From: Acinetobacter sp. NIPH 2100
Lineage (GTDB): Bacteria > Pseudomonadota > Gammaproteobacteria > Pseudomonadales > Moraxellaceae
DNA length: 64,000 nt
Assembly: GCF_000369805.1 (NCBI RefSeq)
Contig: NZ_KB850224.1
Span: forward strand, 1,792,262 to 1,856,261
Direction: 5' to 3'
Within the stretch, counting starts at the first letter, position 1. Every line of letters starts with the position of its first letter. Of this stretch, positions 56,934 to 63,754 are shown one piece after another. A program made the position numbers and the translations under genes. The notes under the pieces were generated by a model. That model was not told the origin of the DNA. It saw only the letters and a program-made list of their open reading frames with translations, and did no database searches.

Positions 56934-57551
56934 ATGACAGATTTAACCAACATTGTTGAAATTTTAGCAAAGCAAGCTTTAGGCGGTCAGCAACAATCAG
57001 GACAGGCGGGTGGTTTAGGTGGCATTTTAGGTTCTGTCTTAGGACAACTTGGTGGACAGCAACAAAATACGCAGAACCAACAAGGCGGTTTAGGTGGGAT
57101 TTTAGGCTCAGTATTGGGCCAATTGGGTGGTGGAAATACGTCAACCCAAAGTAATGCCACGGGTGGTGGTAACACAGCACAAACCTTATTAATTGCAGTG
57201 TTACCTTTGGTTTTGGCTTGGATTCAAAAGCAAGGTGGCCTACAAGGGGCTTTGGATAAACTGAAAAATGCAGGTTTGTCGAATCAAGTGCAAAGTTGGG
57301 TAGATCCGCAACAGCAGAATGCTGCTGATGTTCCAGAACAGAACATTCAAAGTTTATTTGATGACCAAGATGTTGAGCAAGTTGCGCAGCAAACTCAAGC
57401 ACCTAAACAAGCGATTTATGGTGCAATTGCTTCTGTACTACCACAAGTGATTGATTCTTTAACTCCACAAGGCAGTAGCACCAATCCTCAAGAAGCCAAT
57501 CAAGATATTCAGCAAGTGTTGAATTTGGTTAGTGGTTTCTTAAAGAAATAA
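56934..57551 (+). CDS. YidB/DUF937-like repeat protein
   Basis: This 205-residue protein has a glycine/glutamine-rich N-terminus with two near-identical repeats of GGLGGILGSVLGQLGG (about residues 24-39 and 51-66). A hydrophobic helix follows (LLIAVLPLVLAWIQKQGG), then DUF937-type LKNAGLSNQVQSWV and a helical C-terminus ending LVSGFLKK. AAAGGAACG precedes the ATG. The family is widespread and of unknown function. Confidence 0.72.
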   Translation: MTDLTNIVEILAKQALGGQQQSGQAGGLGGILGSVLGQLGGQQQNTQNQQGGLGGILGSVLGQLGGGNTSTQSNATGGGNTAQTLLIAVLPLVLAWIQKQGGLQGALDKLKNAGLSNQVQSWVDPQQQNAADVPEQNIQSLFDDQDVEQVAQQTQAPKQAIYGAIASVLPQVIDSLTPQGSSTNPQEANQDIQQVLNLVSGFLKK

Positions 57552-57564
57552 AACAAGCAAAAAT

Positions 57565-57585
57565 AAAAGGGCAGATTGCCCTTTT
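57565..57585. terminator. terminator after the YidB-like gene
   Basis: AAAAGGGCA pairs with TGCCCTTTT around GAT, with further T-rich sequence after it. It lies between converging genes and can serve both. Confidence 0.85.
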
Positions 57586-57611
57586 ATTTTTTGCATGACT
57601 TGAACTTCAAA

Positions 57612-58706
57612 TTAGAAGTTGTATTCCATACCTAAACCGATGGTTGTTTTCTTATCATCTTTTACCAACCAATCACGTTTTTGTTGACCTACGATGCCGT
57701 AGAAACGTGTTTGTTTGTTGATTTGATAGTCAGCGCCTACACCATAAAGGTCTTGTTTGCGATCTTTACGACCATCAGATTCTGTCGTTGCAGAGATGTA
57801 TTCTGCTTTTAACTTGATTGGTGTTGATGGAATTGTATATGCAGCAGTTACACCATATGCATCTTCTTGTAAGCCTTTATAAGACGTCACAACAGTAGGA
57901 GTACCCGCACTTGTAGATACAGTATCATCAGTTGGTTGAGCTGTTTGCCATAATGCGCCAAACACTAAACCATCAACACCTGCAGGTGTTAAGTCTAAAG
58001 AACCTGTTACACGAATAGCATCGGTATAAATATCAGATAAGCTATAAGCGCTATATTTAGATGCTACACCAAAGTTACCTGCAACAGCAGCAGCTAAACC
58101 AATGTTTTTGTTTTCATAAGTGATCGAGGTTGATACGCCGTCACCGAAACCATCGCGGCTGCCTTTTTTACCTTTAGCAGCACTGTCAGCAGCAGAAGAT
58201 TCTTCACCTTGCTGGAACATGATGTTGAATGCTAAACCACCTAACAATTTCTTATCAGTTTCAAAACCAATCACATTCTTTAAGCGATCTTCACCAGCTA
58301 ATACAGCTGTCATATCTAGCTCATTGTGATCGTTGAAAATATCTTGGCTATTACCAGCAGCATTTTTAAAGTAAGAATCGAATTGACCTACTTTTAAAGT
58401 ACCGATACCTTCAGATTTAATACCTACATAACGGTTACGGTTGCTGAATGATTGATCGCCATCACCATCCGCATTAAATTGCCATTCGATCAAGTAAACT
58501 GCAGAAAGGTTATCCGTCAGTTTTTCTTCGCCTTTCACCCCAATACGAGAAGCGTTTGAGTTCACTTTAGTTACGCTTTCGTCTTTAAAGCCATTATTAT
58601 CAATTTGGTCCAAAGTCACATTGAGCTTACCATACAATGTTGGTGCTGCTTGCGCTGCATTCATGGCTAAAGTTGCTACAGTAGCAGCAAGAAGCAATTT
58701 TTTCAT
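57612..58706 (-). CDS. general porin (Gram-negative porin family)
   Basis: This 364-residue outer-membrane barrel has a signal peptide ending AAQA-AP followed at once by TLYGKLNVTLDQ, the standard first strand of the Porin_4 group. It has repeated YVGIKSEGIGTLKVGQFD-like strands and a terminal aromatic residue (GMEYNF). I use the ATG at 58706 with GGAGAAAT before it; the frame stays open upstream but adds no sensible signal peptide. It probably passes small hydrophilic solutes. Confidence 0.9.
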   Translation of the reverse strand: MKKLLLAATVATLAMNAAQAAPTLYGKLNVTLDQIDNNGFKDESVTKVNSNASRIGVKGEEKLTDNLSAVYLIEWQFNADGDGDQSFSNRNRYVGIKSEGIGTLKVGQFDSYFKNAAGNSQDIFNDHNELDMTAVLAGEDRLKNVIGFETDKKLLGGLAFNIMFQQGEESSAADSAAKGKKGSRDGFGDGVSTSITYENKNIGLAAAVAGNFGVASKYSAYSLSDIYTDAIRVTGSLDLTPAGVDGLVFGALWQTAQPTDDTVSTSAGTPTVVTSYKGLQEDAYGVTAAYTIPSTPIKLKAEYISATTESDGRKDRKQDLYGVGADYQINKQTRFYGIVGQQKRDWLVKDDKKTTIGLGMEYNF

Positions 58707-58916
58707 TGAGATTTCTCCAAAACACTTTTTGTAAATGGCTGATGCCTTAGTTACTGTTATGAGCTTGCTTATGTACATAAAGTTACATAGCTCACTGACT
58801 TGTATGCAGTATCGGTAAACTTTGTGACAGAGAAGTGAAAGATAAATGACAGTTTGATGACGATTCATATTTGGTAATAATTATATTTCTTATTATTTTT
58901 CATTTAATTAGAAAAC

Positions 58917-58947
58917 AAAAAAGACGGAGTAAAAACTCCGTCTTTTT
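58917..58947. terminator. terminator of the HIT-family gene
   Basis: AAAAAGACGGAGT pairs with ACTCCGTCTTTTT around a 4-nt loop, 12 nt past the minus-strand stop of the HIT gene, with T-runs in both directions. Confidence 0.9.
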
Positions 58948-58959
58948 AAAAATCAAAAA

Positions 58960-59373
58960 CTAGAGTGCGGCTTTGATTTTTTCAGCTAAAGCTTGAATCT
59001 TTTCTTGATCACCCATTTTCGCAGCATGGCGACCAAGTTCATGTACTGAACTTGGAATCAAATGAAAGTGTACATGAGGTACCGTTTGCCCAGCAGCTGC
59101 ACCAGACAACTGCATTAAAACTATGCCTTTAGCATCTAAAGCGGTTTCCATTGCTTTTGCAATTTTTTGAACAACTTGAATGGTATAAGCTGCTGCATCA
59201 GCAGGTAGATCCAACAAGGTCACAGCAGGTGTTTTAGGAATCACTAAAGCATGACCATCTGCTTGAGGCATAATATCCATAAAAGCGAGAACTTGATCAT
59301 CTTCGTAGATTTTGATCGCAGGCAATTCGCCGCGTAGGATGCGTGCAAAAATATTTTGGTCATCGTATGCCAT
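58960..59373 (-). CDS. HIT-family nucleotide hydrolase/transferase
   Basis: This 137-residue protein has the histidine triad HVHFHLIP near residue 100, the N-terminal [12 protein letters not shown] and DGHALVIPK. These fit the Hint/HinT branch, which hydrolyses nucleoside phosphoramidates and acyl-adenylates. AAAGGATG precedes the ATG. Confidence 0.92.
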   Translation of the reverse strand: MAYDDQNIFARILRGELPAIKIYEDDQVLAFMDIMPQADGHALVIPKTPAVTLLDLPADAAAYTIQVVQKIAKAMETALDAKGIVLMQLSGAAAGQTVPHVHFHLIPSSVHELGRHAAKMGDQEKIQALAEKIKAAL

Positions 59374-59457
59374 GATTCATCCTTTAAATAGGGCGTAAGC
59401 TTTAACTAGTGAAATGCTCAGAGTGATACGGAGCATCAAACTCCGTAAGAGGCTTGA

Positions 59458-59727
59458 TTATTTGCAGTTCAGCTCTTTTTGGCGAGCTTTGATTTCATCA
59501 AGACGTTGTTGTTCTTTGTCTGAAAATTTTGGTTTAGTGGTGTGGCAGTTTTCATTACCAAACTTTGCTTTAGCATCTGCATCTTTGAAGCAGAAGCCCT
59601 TAGAAGCATAGATCAGGTTATAATCGTCCTGTAATTTTTTACATTCTTGTTCTGGTGTTGCAGCTTGTACACTAAAACCAGTCAGGGTAACTAAGCCCGC
59701 GAAAACTGCAACCATTAACTTATTCAT
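59458..59727 (-). CDS. small secreted YARHG-like protein
   Basis: This 89-residue protein has a signal peptide ending VQA-AT. A mature part reads LIYASKGFCFKDADAKAKFGN, similar to the YARHG extracellular motif. Four Cys residues may form two disulfides. AGAGGAAC precedes the ATG. Its function is unknown; related proteins are common in Acinetobacter. Confidence 0.65.
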   Translation of the reverse strand: MNKLMVAVFAGLVTLTGFSVQAATPEQECKKLQDDYNLIYASKGFCFKDADAKAKFGNENCHTTKPKFSDKEQQRLDEIKARQKELNCK

Positions 59728-60141
59728 GAGGTGTTCCTCTAATCAAAAAAGTATAAATCAAAGCTGTATGGAATCTATTCATATGGCACTTGATTGCTAC
59801 GTATATACCAATATAAGGTTTATTAAAGAAATTTCAATGAAACTGTATAGTACGAGTGTAATTTTACTCCATAATTTATTCATATAATACAGAAAAACTT
59901 TAAATATCAATGGTTTTAATTTAACTTTATATAAAACAAGTAATTAGATTTATTGTGGTTTTCATAATTTAACTAAGTTGTACGACATCTGGTTTATGAT
60001 CTAGCTATATTGTTGTTTCTCTCGTTTATAGCCAAGTTGCTGGACAAAAATAAGCTTTCATCTAAGCCAAGGATTAAGTGCTCTAGAATAGTTTATTATT
60101 TAGTTGATCTTTAGAATAATCGAGAAGTATACAGATTTTTG
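59728..60141. other. gene-free AT-rich stretch
   Basis: No convincing gene. A 39-codon frame at 59769-59888 lacks a ribosome site and resembles nothing known. The region should include the promoter of the minus-strand YARHG-like gene; otherwise I see nothing specific. Confidence 0.5.
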
Positions 60142-60170
60142 TTGATTTGCATCACACTTTTATCTATATT
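60142..60170 (+). promoter_or_regulatory. sigma-70 promoter of the small RNA candidate
   Basis: TTGATT (60142-60147) and TATATT (60165-60170) are separated by exactly 17 bp, the optimal spacing. The expected start is about 60177. Confidence 0.6.
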
Positions 60171-60176
60171 CGCTTT

Positions 60177-60262
60177 GTTGTTTGATAATAACTAAACAAC
60201 AAGAACCTTCATTCAGCGCAAAAGAATTAAGGGGAAGCCCACTCATTAGAGTGGGCTTTTTA
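60177..60262 (+). ncRNA. candidate small regulatory RNA, about 86 nt
   Basis: A well-spaced promoter ends 7 nt upstream. The 5' region forms a perfect 9-bp hairpin (TTGTTGTTT, 60175-60183, with AAACAACAA, 60194-60202). A single-stranded segment with GAACCTTC follows, then a strong terminator stem. No ribosome site plus frame of useful length exists inside. It matches no RNA family that I recognise. The neighbours are not divergently arranged in a way that would explain it as a leader: the next gene starts 214 nt past the terminator. Confidence 0.5.
60235..60262 (+). terminator. intrinsic terminator of the small RNA candidate
   Basis: AAGCCCACTC pairs perfectly with GAGTGGGCTT around ATTA, followed by TTTAATT. 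It is isolated from any protein gene stop, which is what points to a separate transcript. Confidence 0.85.
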
Positions 60263-60475
60263 ATTGCCAAAAAGCATTGAGATGGGTTTTGATTTTAATG
60301 AAAATAAACATATGCCATAAAAGGTTAAATGTTGCACATAATGTAAAATTGTGTAACTGGAAAAACCATTTAAACTAAACAAACTATGCATAAAATTCAA
60401 TAGCTCAACTATATTGTATAAAGTTTGTAATACAATTAATTTATAAGCTCTTGAAATTGTGTTTTGGGGAACATG

Positions 60476-60661
60476 ATGAATGATGGTTTGGGAGTTGTTG
60501 TCTTTTATATTTTGAATATACTTGGATTGGTAATTCTTGTGGTGGGTAGTGTGCTTGGGGATTTAACACTACTGTCAGTATGTATAGGTCTTATTGCTTG
60601 TGCATTCTTAATAAAATACGAGTTCAATATACCTGTTGTTTTTTGGAAAAAAGCCGAATAA
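60476..60661 (+). CDS. small two-helix membrane protein, unknown
   Basis: This 61-residue protein is almost wholly hydrophobic, with two probable helices (VVVFYILNILGLVILVVGSV, then LLSVCIGLIACAFLI) and a polar, Lys-containing tail. GGGGA lies 5 nt before the ATG at 60476; a second ATG sits immediately upstream at 60473. It is followed by a clear terminator 12 nt after the stop. No family is recognised. Confidence 0.6.
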   Translation: MNDGLGVVVFYILNILGLVILVVGSVLGDLTLLSVCIGLIACAFLIKYEFNIPVVFWKKAE

Positions 60662-60672
60662 TTTAAAATTCT

Positions 60673-60700
60673 AAAAACCGTACCCATGAGTACGGTTTTT
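60673..60700 (+). terminator. terminator after the small membrane protein gene
   Basis: AAAAACCGTAC pairs perfectly with GTACGGTTTTT around CCATGA, continuing into more T residues. Confidence 0.9.
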
Positions 60701-60911
60701 TTATGGTTGAAATTTGTCCAGTTGACATCGTAAGCGGACTAAAAGCGTGGAACTTTAAAACTGGTATATATCTACTTCATTATTGGAATGCATTTGCTCT
60801 GACTGAGATGTTGAACTAAGCGAAGAAAAAAGTAAGATTGATAAAAATTGAATGTTTGGCTGAAATGACAATTTTTTTGACGCAAAATTTGTCACAATTT
60901 TCCCACATATG

Positions 60912-60920
60912 TGTGATAAT
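60912..60920 (+). promoter_or_regulatory. extended -10 element of micro-peptide copy 1
   Basis: TGTGATAAT fits an extended -10 (TGn plus GATAAT). The identical 9-mer precedes the second copy at the same 29-nt distance from the ATG, which supports function. No good -35 box is seen. Confidence 0.6.
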
Positions 60921-60949
60921 CGCCTCGTTTTTACGAGGAGTAGTGAAAT

Positions 60950-61063
60950 ATGGATATCTTAAAATTTTTGAAAAGCTTCCACACGACAGGGGCGTATTTA
61001 ACACTCGCTACTCTGCTGCTGTTGTCTCTTATTGTATATTTTTACTTTATTAATCCAAATTAA
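60950..61063 (+). CDS. 37-residue hydrophobic micro-peptide, copy 1
   Basis: The frame starts MDILKFLKSFHTTGAYLTLA and ends LIVYFYFINPN. It has a short basic amphipathic head (two Lys), one membrane helix of about 18 residues and a polar tail. GAGGAG lies 9 nt before the ATG. A paralogue at 62129 is identical at 30 of 37 residues, with many synonymous changes between the two DNA sequences, which shows selection for the peptide. Size and layout recall type I toxins and other single-helix stress peptides, but I recognise no named family. A longer overlapping frame (60838-61053) is not conserved between copies. Confidence 0.75.
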   Translation: MDILKFLKSFHTTGAYLTLATLLLLSLIVYFYFINPN

Positions 61064-61097
61064 GACGATGATTGAGTAAAACTAGCCCTGCCTTCAT

Positions 61098-61124
61098 GTA
61101 CTTTTTTAATCTTGAAAAAAGTAC
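61098..61124 (+). repeat. hairpin downstream of micro-peptide copy 1
   Basis: GTACTTTTTT pairs perfectly with AAAAAAGTAC around a 7-nt loop, 34 nt after the stop codon. It is AT-rich and lacks a following T-run, so it may stabilise or end the transcript. The rest of 61064-61328 shows no gene. Confidence 0.45.
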
Positions 61125-61328
61125 CGAGTATTGCTTCATAAAAGTTCAAAAAATAGTTGAGTAGACCCGGGAAAGTGGTTTTTATTGTCTAAAGAAAAGT
61201 GATATGGTTCAGAAATCTTAGTTGTTAGCTGGATGGATTGAGCGAAGGCGTCAGAGTAATCTTTGATCAACTTCATTTCATTAAGCATAATAGCTTTTAA
61301 GTGATAAAGCGGTTAGTAGGAATGATTG

Positions 61329-61910
61329 ATGAAAGCGATATTTGATTTCTTAATAAAAATAGGCGCTTGCAAATTAATAAGAACAAAGAGACCTACTACT
61401 GATAAATTAAGCAATATTGCAACTGCAACTGATGTTACTGAAATGCTAGGTGTCGCCATTGATTCAGCAAGAATTATAAGTGTTGATGGTATTCATCTAA
61501 TTACAAGCTTCGAAGACTTAAAGTTACATGCTTATGACGATGGAGTGGGTGTGTGGACCATTGGCTTTGGCACCACTGTTTATCCAAACAACATTCGAGT
61601 TAAGAAAGGGGACTCTTGTACTCTGGAACAGGCAAAGTCCTTCTTTCAGCATGATTTAAGACGATTTCAGGCTACTGTCAATGAAAATGTAAATGTTGCA
61701 TTGTCTCAAAATCAATTCGATGCTCTGGTTTCTCTCACTTTTAACATCGGCCAAACAGCTTTTAAAAATTCCACACTTCTGAAAAAGCTAAACGCCAATG
61801 ACTATAGTGGTGCAGCAGATCAATTCCTTGTTTGGAATAAAGGTGGAGGAAAAATTTTAAAGGGGTTAGTTCGCCGTCGTGAAGTGGAAAGAAATTTATT
61901 CTTAAATTAG
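61329..61910 (+). CDS. phage-type lysozyme (glycoside hydrolase family 24)
   Basis: This 193-residue endolysin has a catalytic core in residues about 60-190. SFEDLKLHAYDDGVGVWTIG carries the Glu, Asp and Thr of the GH24 triad, followed by the helix DALVSLTFNIGQTAF and the C-terminal GGGKILKGLVRRREVERNLF. It cleaves peptidoglycan. The N-terminal 50 residues include a short hydrophobic stretch that might aid membrane release. The ATG follows AGGAA. No holin, spanin or structural phage gene is nearby, so it is an orphan remnant or a recruited enzyme. Confidence 0.87.
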   Translation: MKAIFDFLIKIGACKLIRTKRPTTDKLSNIATATDVTEMLGVAIDSARIISVDGIHLITSFEDLKLHAYDDGVGVWTIGFGTTVYPNNIRVKKGDSCTLEQAKSFFQHDLRRFQATVNENVNVALSQNQFDALVSLTFNIGQTAFKNSTLLKKLNANDYSGAADQFLVWNKGGGKILKGLVRRREVERNLFLN

Positions 61911-62090
61911 ATTGTGCAGTGTATACACCTTTGATCTAAGCTAGCTAAAAGCTTATTGTTTTGAGTTAACGTCCAATAAAAGTATATAAATTACTCTAGT
62001 GTGTATTTAACTTATATAGACGTCACTAAAGAATAAAATACATAAGTGTTTGTTTTTTGATCGGTTGAAGCTCAGATTATTGTTAAATTA

Positions 62091-62099
62091 TGTGATAAT
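62091..62099 (+). promoter_or_regulatory. extended -10 element of micro-peptide copy 2
   Basis: TGTGATAAT is identical to the element before copy 1 and lies the same 29 nt before the ATG. The sequence between -10 and ATG differs, except for the final GAAAT before the start. Confidence 0.6.
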
Positions 62100-62128
62100 T
62101 CTCTTAACTTATCAATAAATTGCGAAAT

Positions 62129-62242
62129 ATGACTATTTTGAAATTCTTGAAAAGCTTCAATACAACGGGGTTCTACTTAACACTTGCAAGCATTCTGCTA
62201 GCTACTCTTATCGTATATTTCTATTTTATTAATCCAAATTAA
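62129..62242 (+). CDS. 37-residue hydrophobic micro-peptide, copy 2
   Basis: The frame starts MTILKFLKSFNTTGFYLTLA and ends LIVYFYFINPN. It differs from copy 1 at seven positions: residues 2, 11, 15, 21, 22, 25 and 26. The KFLKSF head, TTG turn and YFYFINPN tail are unchanged. Unlike copy 1 it has no clear Shine-Dalgarno, so it may be translated poorly or by another route. It is followed 45 nt later by a very long hairpin. Function unknown; see copy 1. Confidence 0.7.
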   Translation: MTILKFLKSFNTTGFYLTLASILLATLIVYFYFINPN

Positions 62243-62287
62243 GCGAGAAATTTTGTAGATTGAGAAAGTAGAAGAGAGTCGTTCTTC

Positions 62288-62331
62288 AAAGCAATATAAA
62301 GGTCCTCAAATGAGGGCCTTTATATTGCTTT
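62288..62331. terminator. long bidirectional hairpin between micro-peptide copy 2 and the SMR gene
   Basis: AAAGCAATATAAAGG and CCTTTATATTGCTTT, with an inner CCTC/GAGG pair and a single mismatch, form a stem of about 20 bp around AAAT. It ends 6 nt before the SMR stop codon. It is longer than usual intrinsic terminators and probably ends both converging transcripts. Confidence 0.75.
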
Positions 62332-62337
62332 GACTCG

Positions 62338-62655
62338 CTAGCTGGATGTCACTTTCATCAACACAACACCAAATATGATGGAGGCAGCAGCCAAAATACG
62401 TAAAAATCCCATTGGTTCGTGCAGAATAAAGATACCAATCAGGAATGCACCAACAGCACCGATACCTACCCAAATTGTATAGGCAGTACCTAGAGGCAAA
62501 GTTTTCATAGCTACGGCGAGTAAACCAAAGCTTAAGATCATAAATACAATAGTAATAACGCTAGGGGTAAGCTTGGTAAAACCATCAGACATCTTCATTG
62601 AATATGCCCACACGATTTCAAAAATACCAGCCAAAATTAGATAAGCCCAAGCCAT
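62338..62655 (-). CDS. gdx: SMR-family guanidinium exporter (Gdx/SugE type)
   Basis: This 105-residue four-helix protein carries the central Glu at residue 13 (LAGIFEIVWAYSMK) and the Gdx-type sequence AMKTLPLGTAYTIWVGIGAV, closer to SugE than to EmrE/QacE. Gdx proteins exchange guanidinium for protons as dual-topology dimers. The guanidine-II riboswitch directly upstream independently supports guanidinium as the physiological substrate. Weak export of quaternary ammonium compounds is possible in this family. Confidence 0.9.
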   Translation of the reverse strand: MAWAYLILAGIFEIVWAYSMKMSDGFTKLTPSVITIVFMILSFGLLAVAMKTLPLGTAYTIWVGIGAVGAFLIGIFILHEPMGFLRILAAASIIFGVVLMKVTSS

Positions 62656-62678
62656 TTCGACACCTCTTATTAATATTT

Positions 62679-62727
62679 TTAGGTCGTCCTAAAGCTTGAA
62701 AAAATTGAACAAAGAGGTCGTCCTCTT
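62679..62727 (-). promoter_or_regulatory. guanidine-II riboswitch (mini-ykkC RNA)
   Basis: On the minus strand two hairpins carry the diagnostic ACGA tetraloop: AAGAGG-ACGA-CCTCTT (62712-62727) and TTAGG-ACGA-CCTAA (62679-62692), joined by a 19-nt linker. This is the defining architecture of mini-ykkC RNAs, in which two ACGR loops kiss upon guanidinium binding. The distal end lies 72 nt and the proximal hairpin 24 nt before the SMR start. The gene's AGAGG ribosome site follows the second hairpin, so control is probably translational: guanidinium frees the ribosome site. Confidence 0.92.
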
Positions 62728-62857
62728 CGAAAGATATATAAACACTACTCGGTAATAAGTTCAATTTCTTTTTGTTAAATTTTATCATATGTCCAACAAA
62801 GTACCTTTATCTATAGATACCTTGTTGGATAATCACTTTAGATGAAAGATAGTTTAT

Positions 62858-63301
62858 TCACGAAACATAAGCTTGTACATCGTATTCAGGTTCACCCGCT
62901 AATACGGAAACGAATTTCTCAACCGTCTCAGCTGTGAGTAAATAAGGGTTAAATTCTTCCAGATGATACTTCATGAAAAAATCTGAAATGTTCTGATTAA
63001 TAGGTGAAAATTTCATAGACCACTGTGAGAAAAATTGGTTTTCACATTGAGTGTAATAGAGGATTTCACAATTGATATGCCGTTCATCTTTCACAATTTT
63101 GTTATAAAACAAATCATCTATCGTGTGCTTTTGACCTTCTAAACATTGCACAAAATATCCATGGCCATAATATAAAACACCTCTAATATCATTGCGATAA
63201 TTAAAATCAACTGCCTCATCGAGGATTTTAATCAAATCTTTTTTTAAGTTTGAGTCAATATTCTTAATTTTGCTTACGTATAAAAGTCTAACAGACTCCA
63301 T
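62858..63301 (-). CDS. BLUF-domain blue-light sensor (BlsA-like)
   Basis: This 147-residue protein is a single BLUF domain with a short C-terminal helical cap. The flavin-contacting Tyr is residue 8 (RLLYVSK), the Gln is 52 (FVQCLEG), and the Trp/Met pair is 94/96 (FSQWSMKF). Acinetobacter BlsA proteins of this size have no output domain and act by binding regulators, affecting motility, biofilm and iron uptake in a light- and temperature-dependent way. Several Acinetobacter species have more than one such protein, so I do not assign the symbol. Confidence 0.9.
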   Translation of the reverse strand: MESVRLLYVSKIKNIDSNLKKDLIKILDEAVDFNYRNDIRGVLYYGHGYFVQCLEGQKHTIDDLFYNKIVKDERHINCEILYYTQCENQFFSQWSMKFSPINQNISDFFMKYHLEEFNPYLLTAETVEKFVSVLAGEPEYDVQAYVS

Positions 63302-63754
63302 CGAATATGCTCATTTTTGCAGGTTGATACCTTGTTATATAGAAAAAACAATAGTTTGTATACTTTCGTCTGTAACAGGACTCGTGAATGCTATAAATCA
63401 TCACTGCCTAATAAAAGCTCTATTAGCTTGAAAAATGAAGCAGTTGACTGGTAATAATTTGCCAAAAAGGGAAGGCGTATGCACTCGAAATCTGATCTAT
63501 GACTTCTGAATGGCAATACAAATTTTATCTGCACTATAATGTTGCTATCTATATGGAATTATTAATAAAATGTGATTTTAGTCACAGGTTTTTGATGGTG
63601 TGCTAAGTTTACATCTAAAATTTATATAGGTTTAAGATTATGATTTTTAATATAAAAAAATAAAATAAATATTTTTCGTTACAACCATTTTGTCGACAAC
63701 TGATGATCTATTTTGCCATATTGCGTTTGCGAAACTTAGCAGAGGTATTTGTCT
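63302..63754. other. gene-free stretch between BLUF and LysE-type genes
   Basis: This 453-nt AT-rich region separates divergent genes and must contain both promoters. I see no frame, repeat or hairpin strong enough to name. AGAGG at 63741-63745 is the ribosome site of the following gene. Confidence 0.5.

Noticed and set aside
59428..59446. ACGGAG/CTCCGT hairpin after the YARHG-like gene
   Set aside because: Only a 6-bp stem and no T-run on the minus strand; too weak to call a terminator.
59769..59888. 39-codon frame in the gap before the small RNA candidate
   Set aside because: No ribosome site, no signal peptide or pattern; chance frame in AT-rich DNA.
60923..60938. Hairpin CCTCG/CGAGG that could hide the ribosome site of micro-peptide copy 1
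   Set aside because: With the -10 element ending at 60920, transcription should begin near 60927, leaving out most of the 5' arm; copy 2 has no such hairpin.
60838..61053. 71-codon plus-strand frame overlapping micro-peptide copy 1
   Set aside because: The corresponding frame is not preserved around copy 2, whereas the 37-codon frame is conserved with synonymous changes.
62338..62655. Annotation as an EmrE/QacE multidrug pump
   Set aside because: Helix-1 and helix-3 motifs are of the SugE/Gdx group and a guanidine-II riboswitch precedes the gene.
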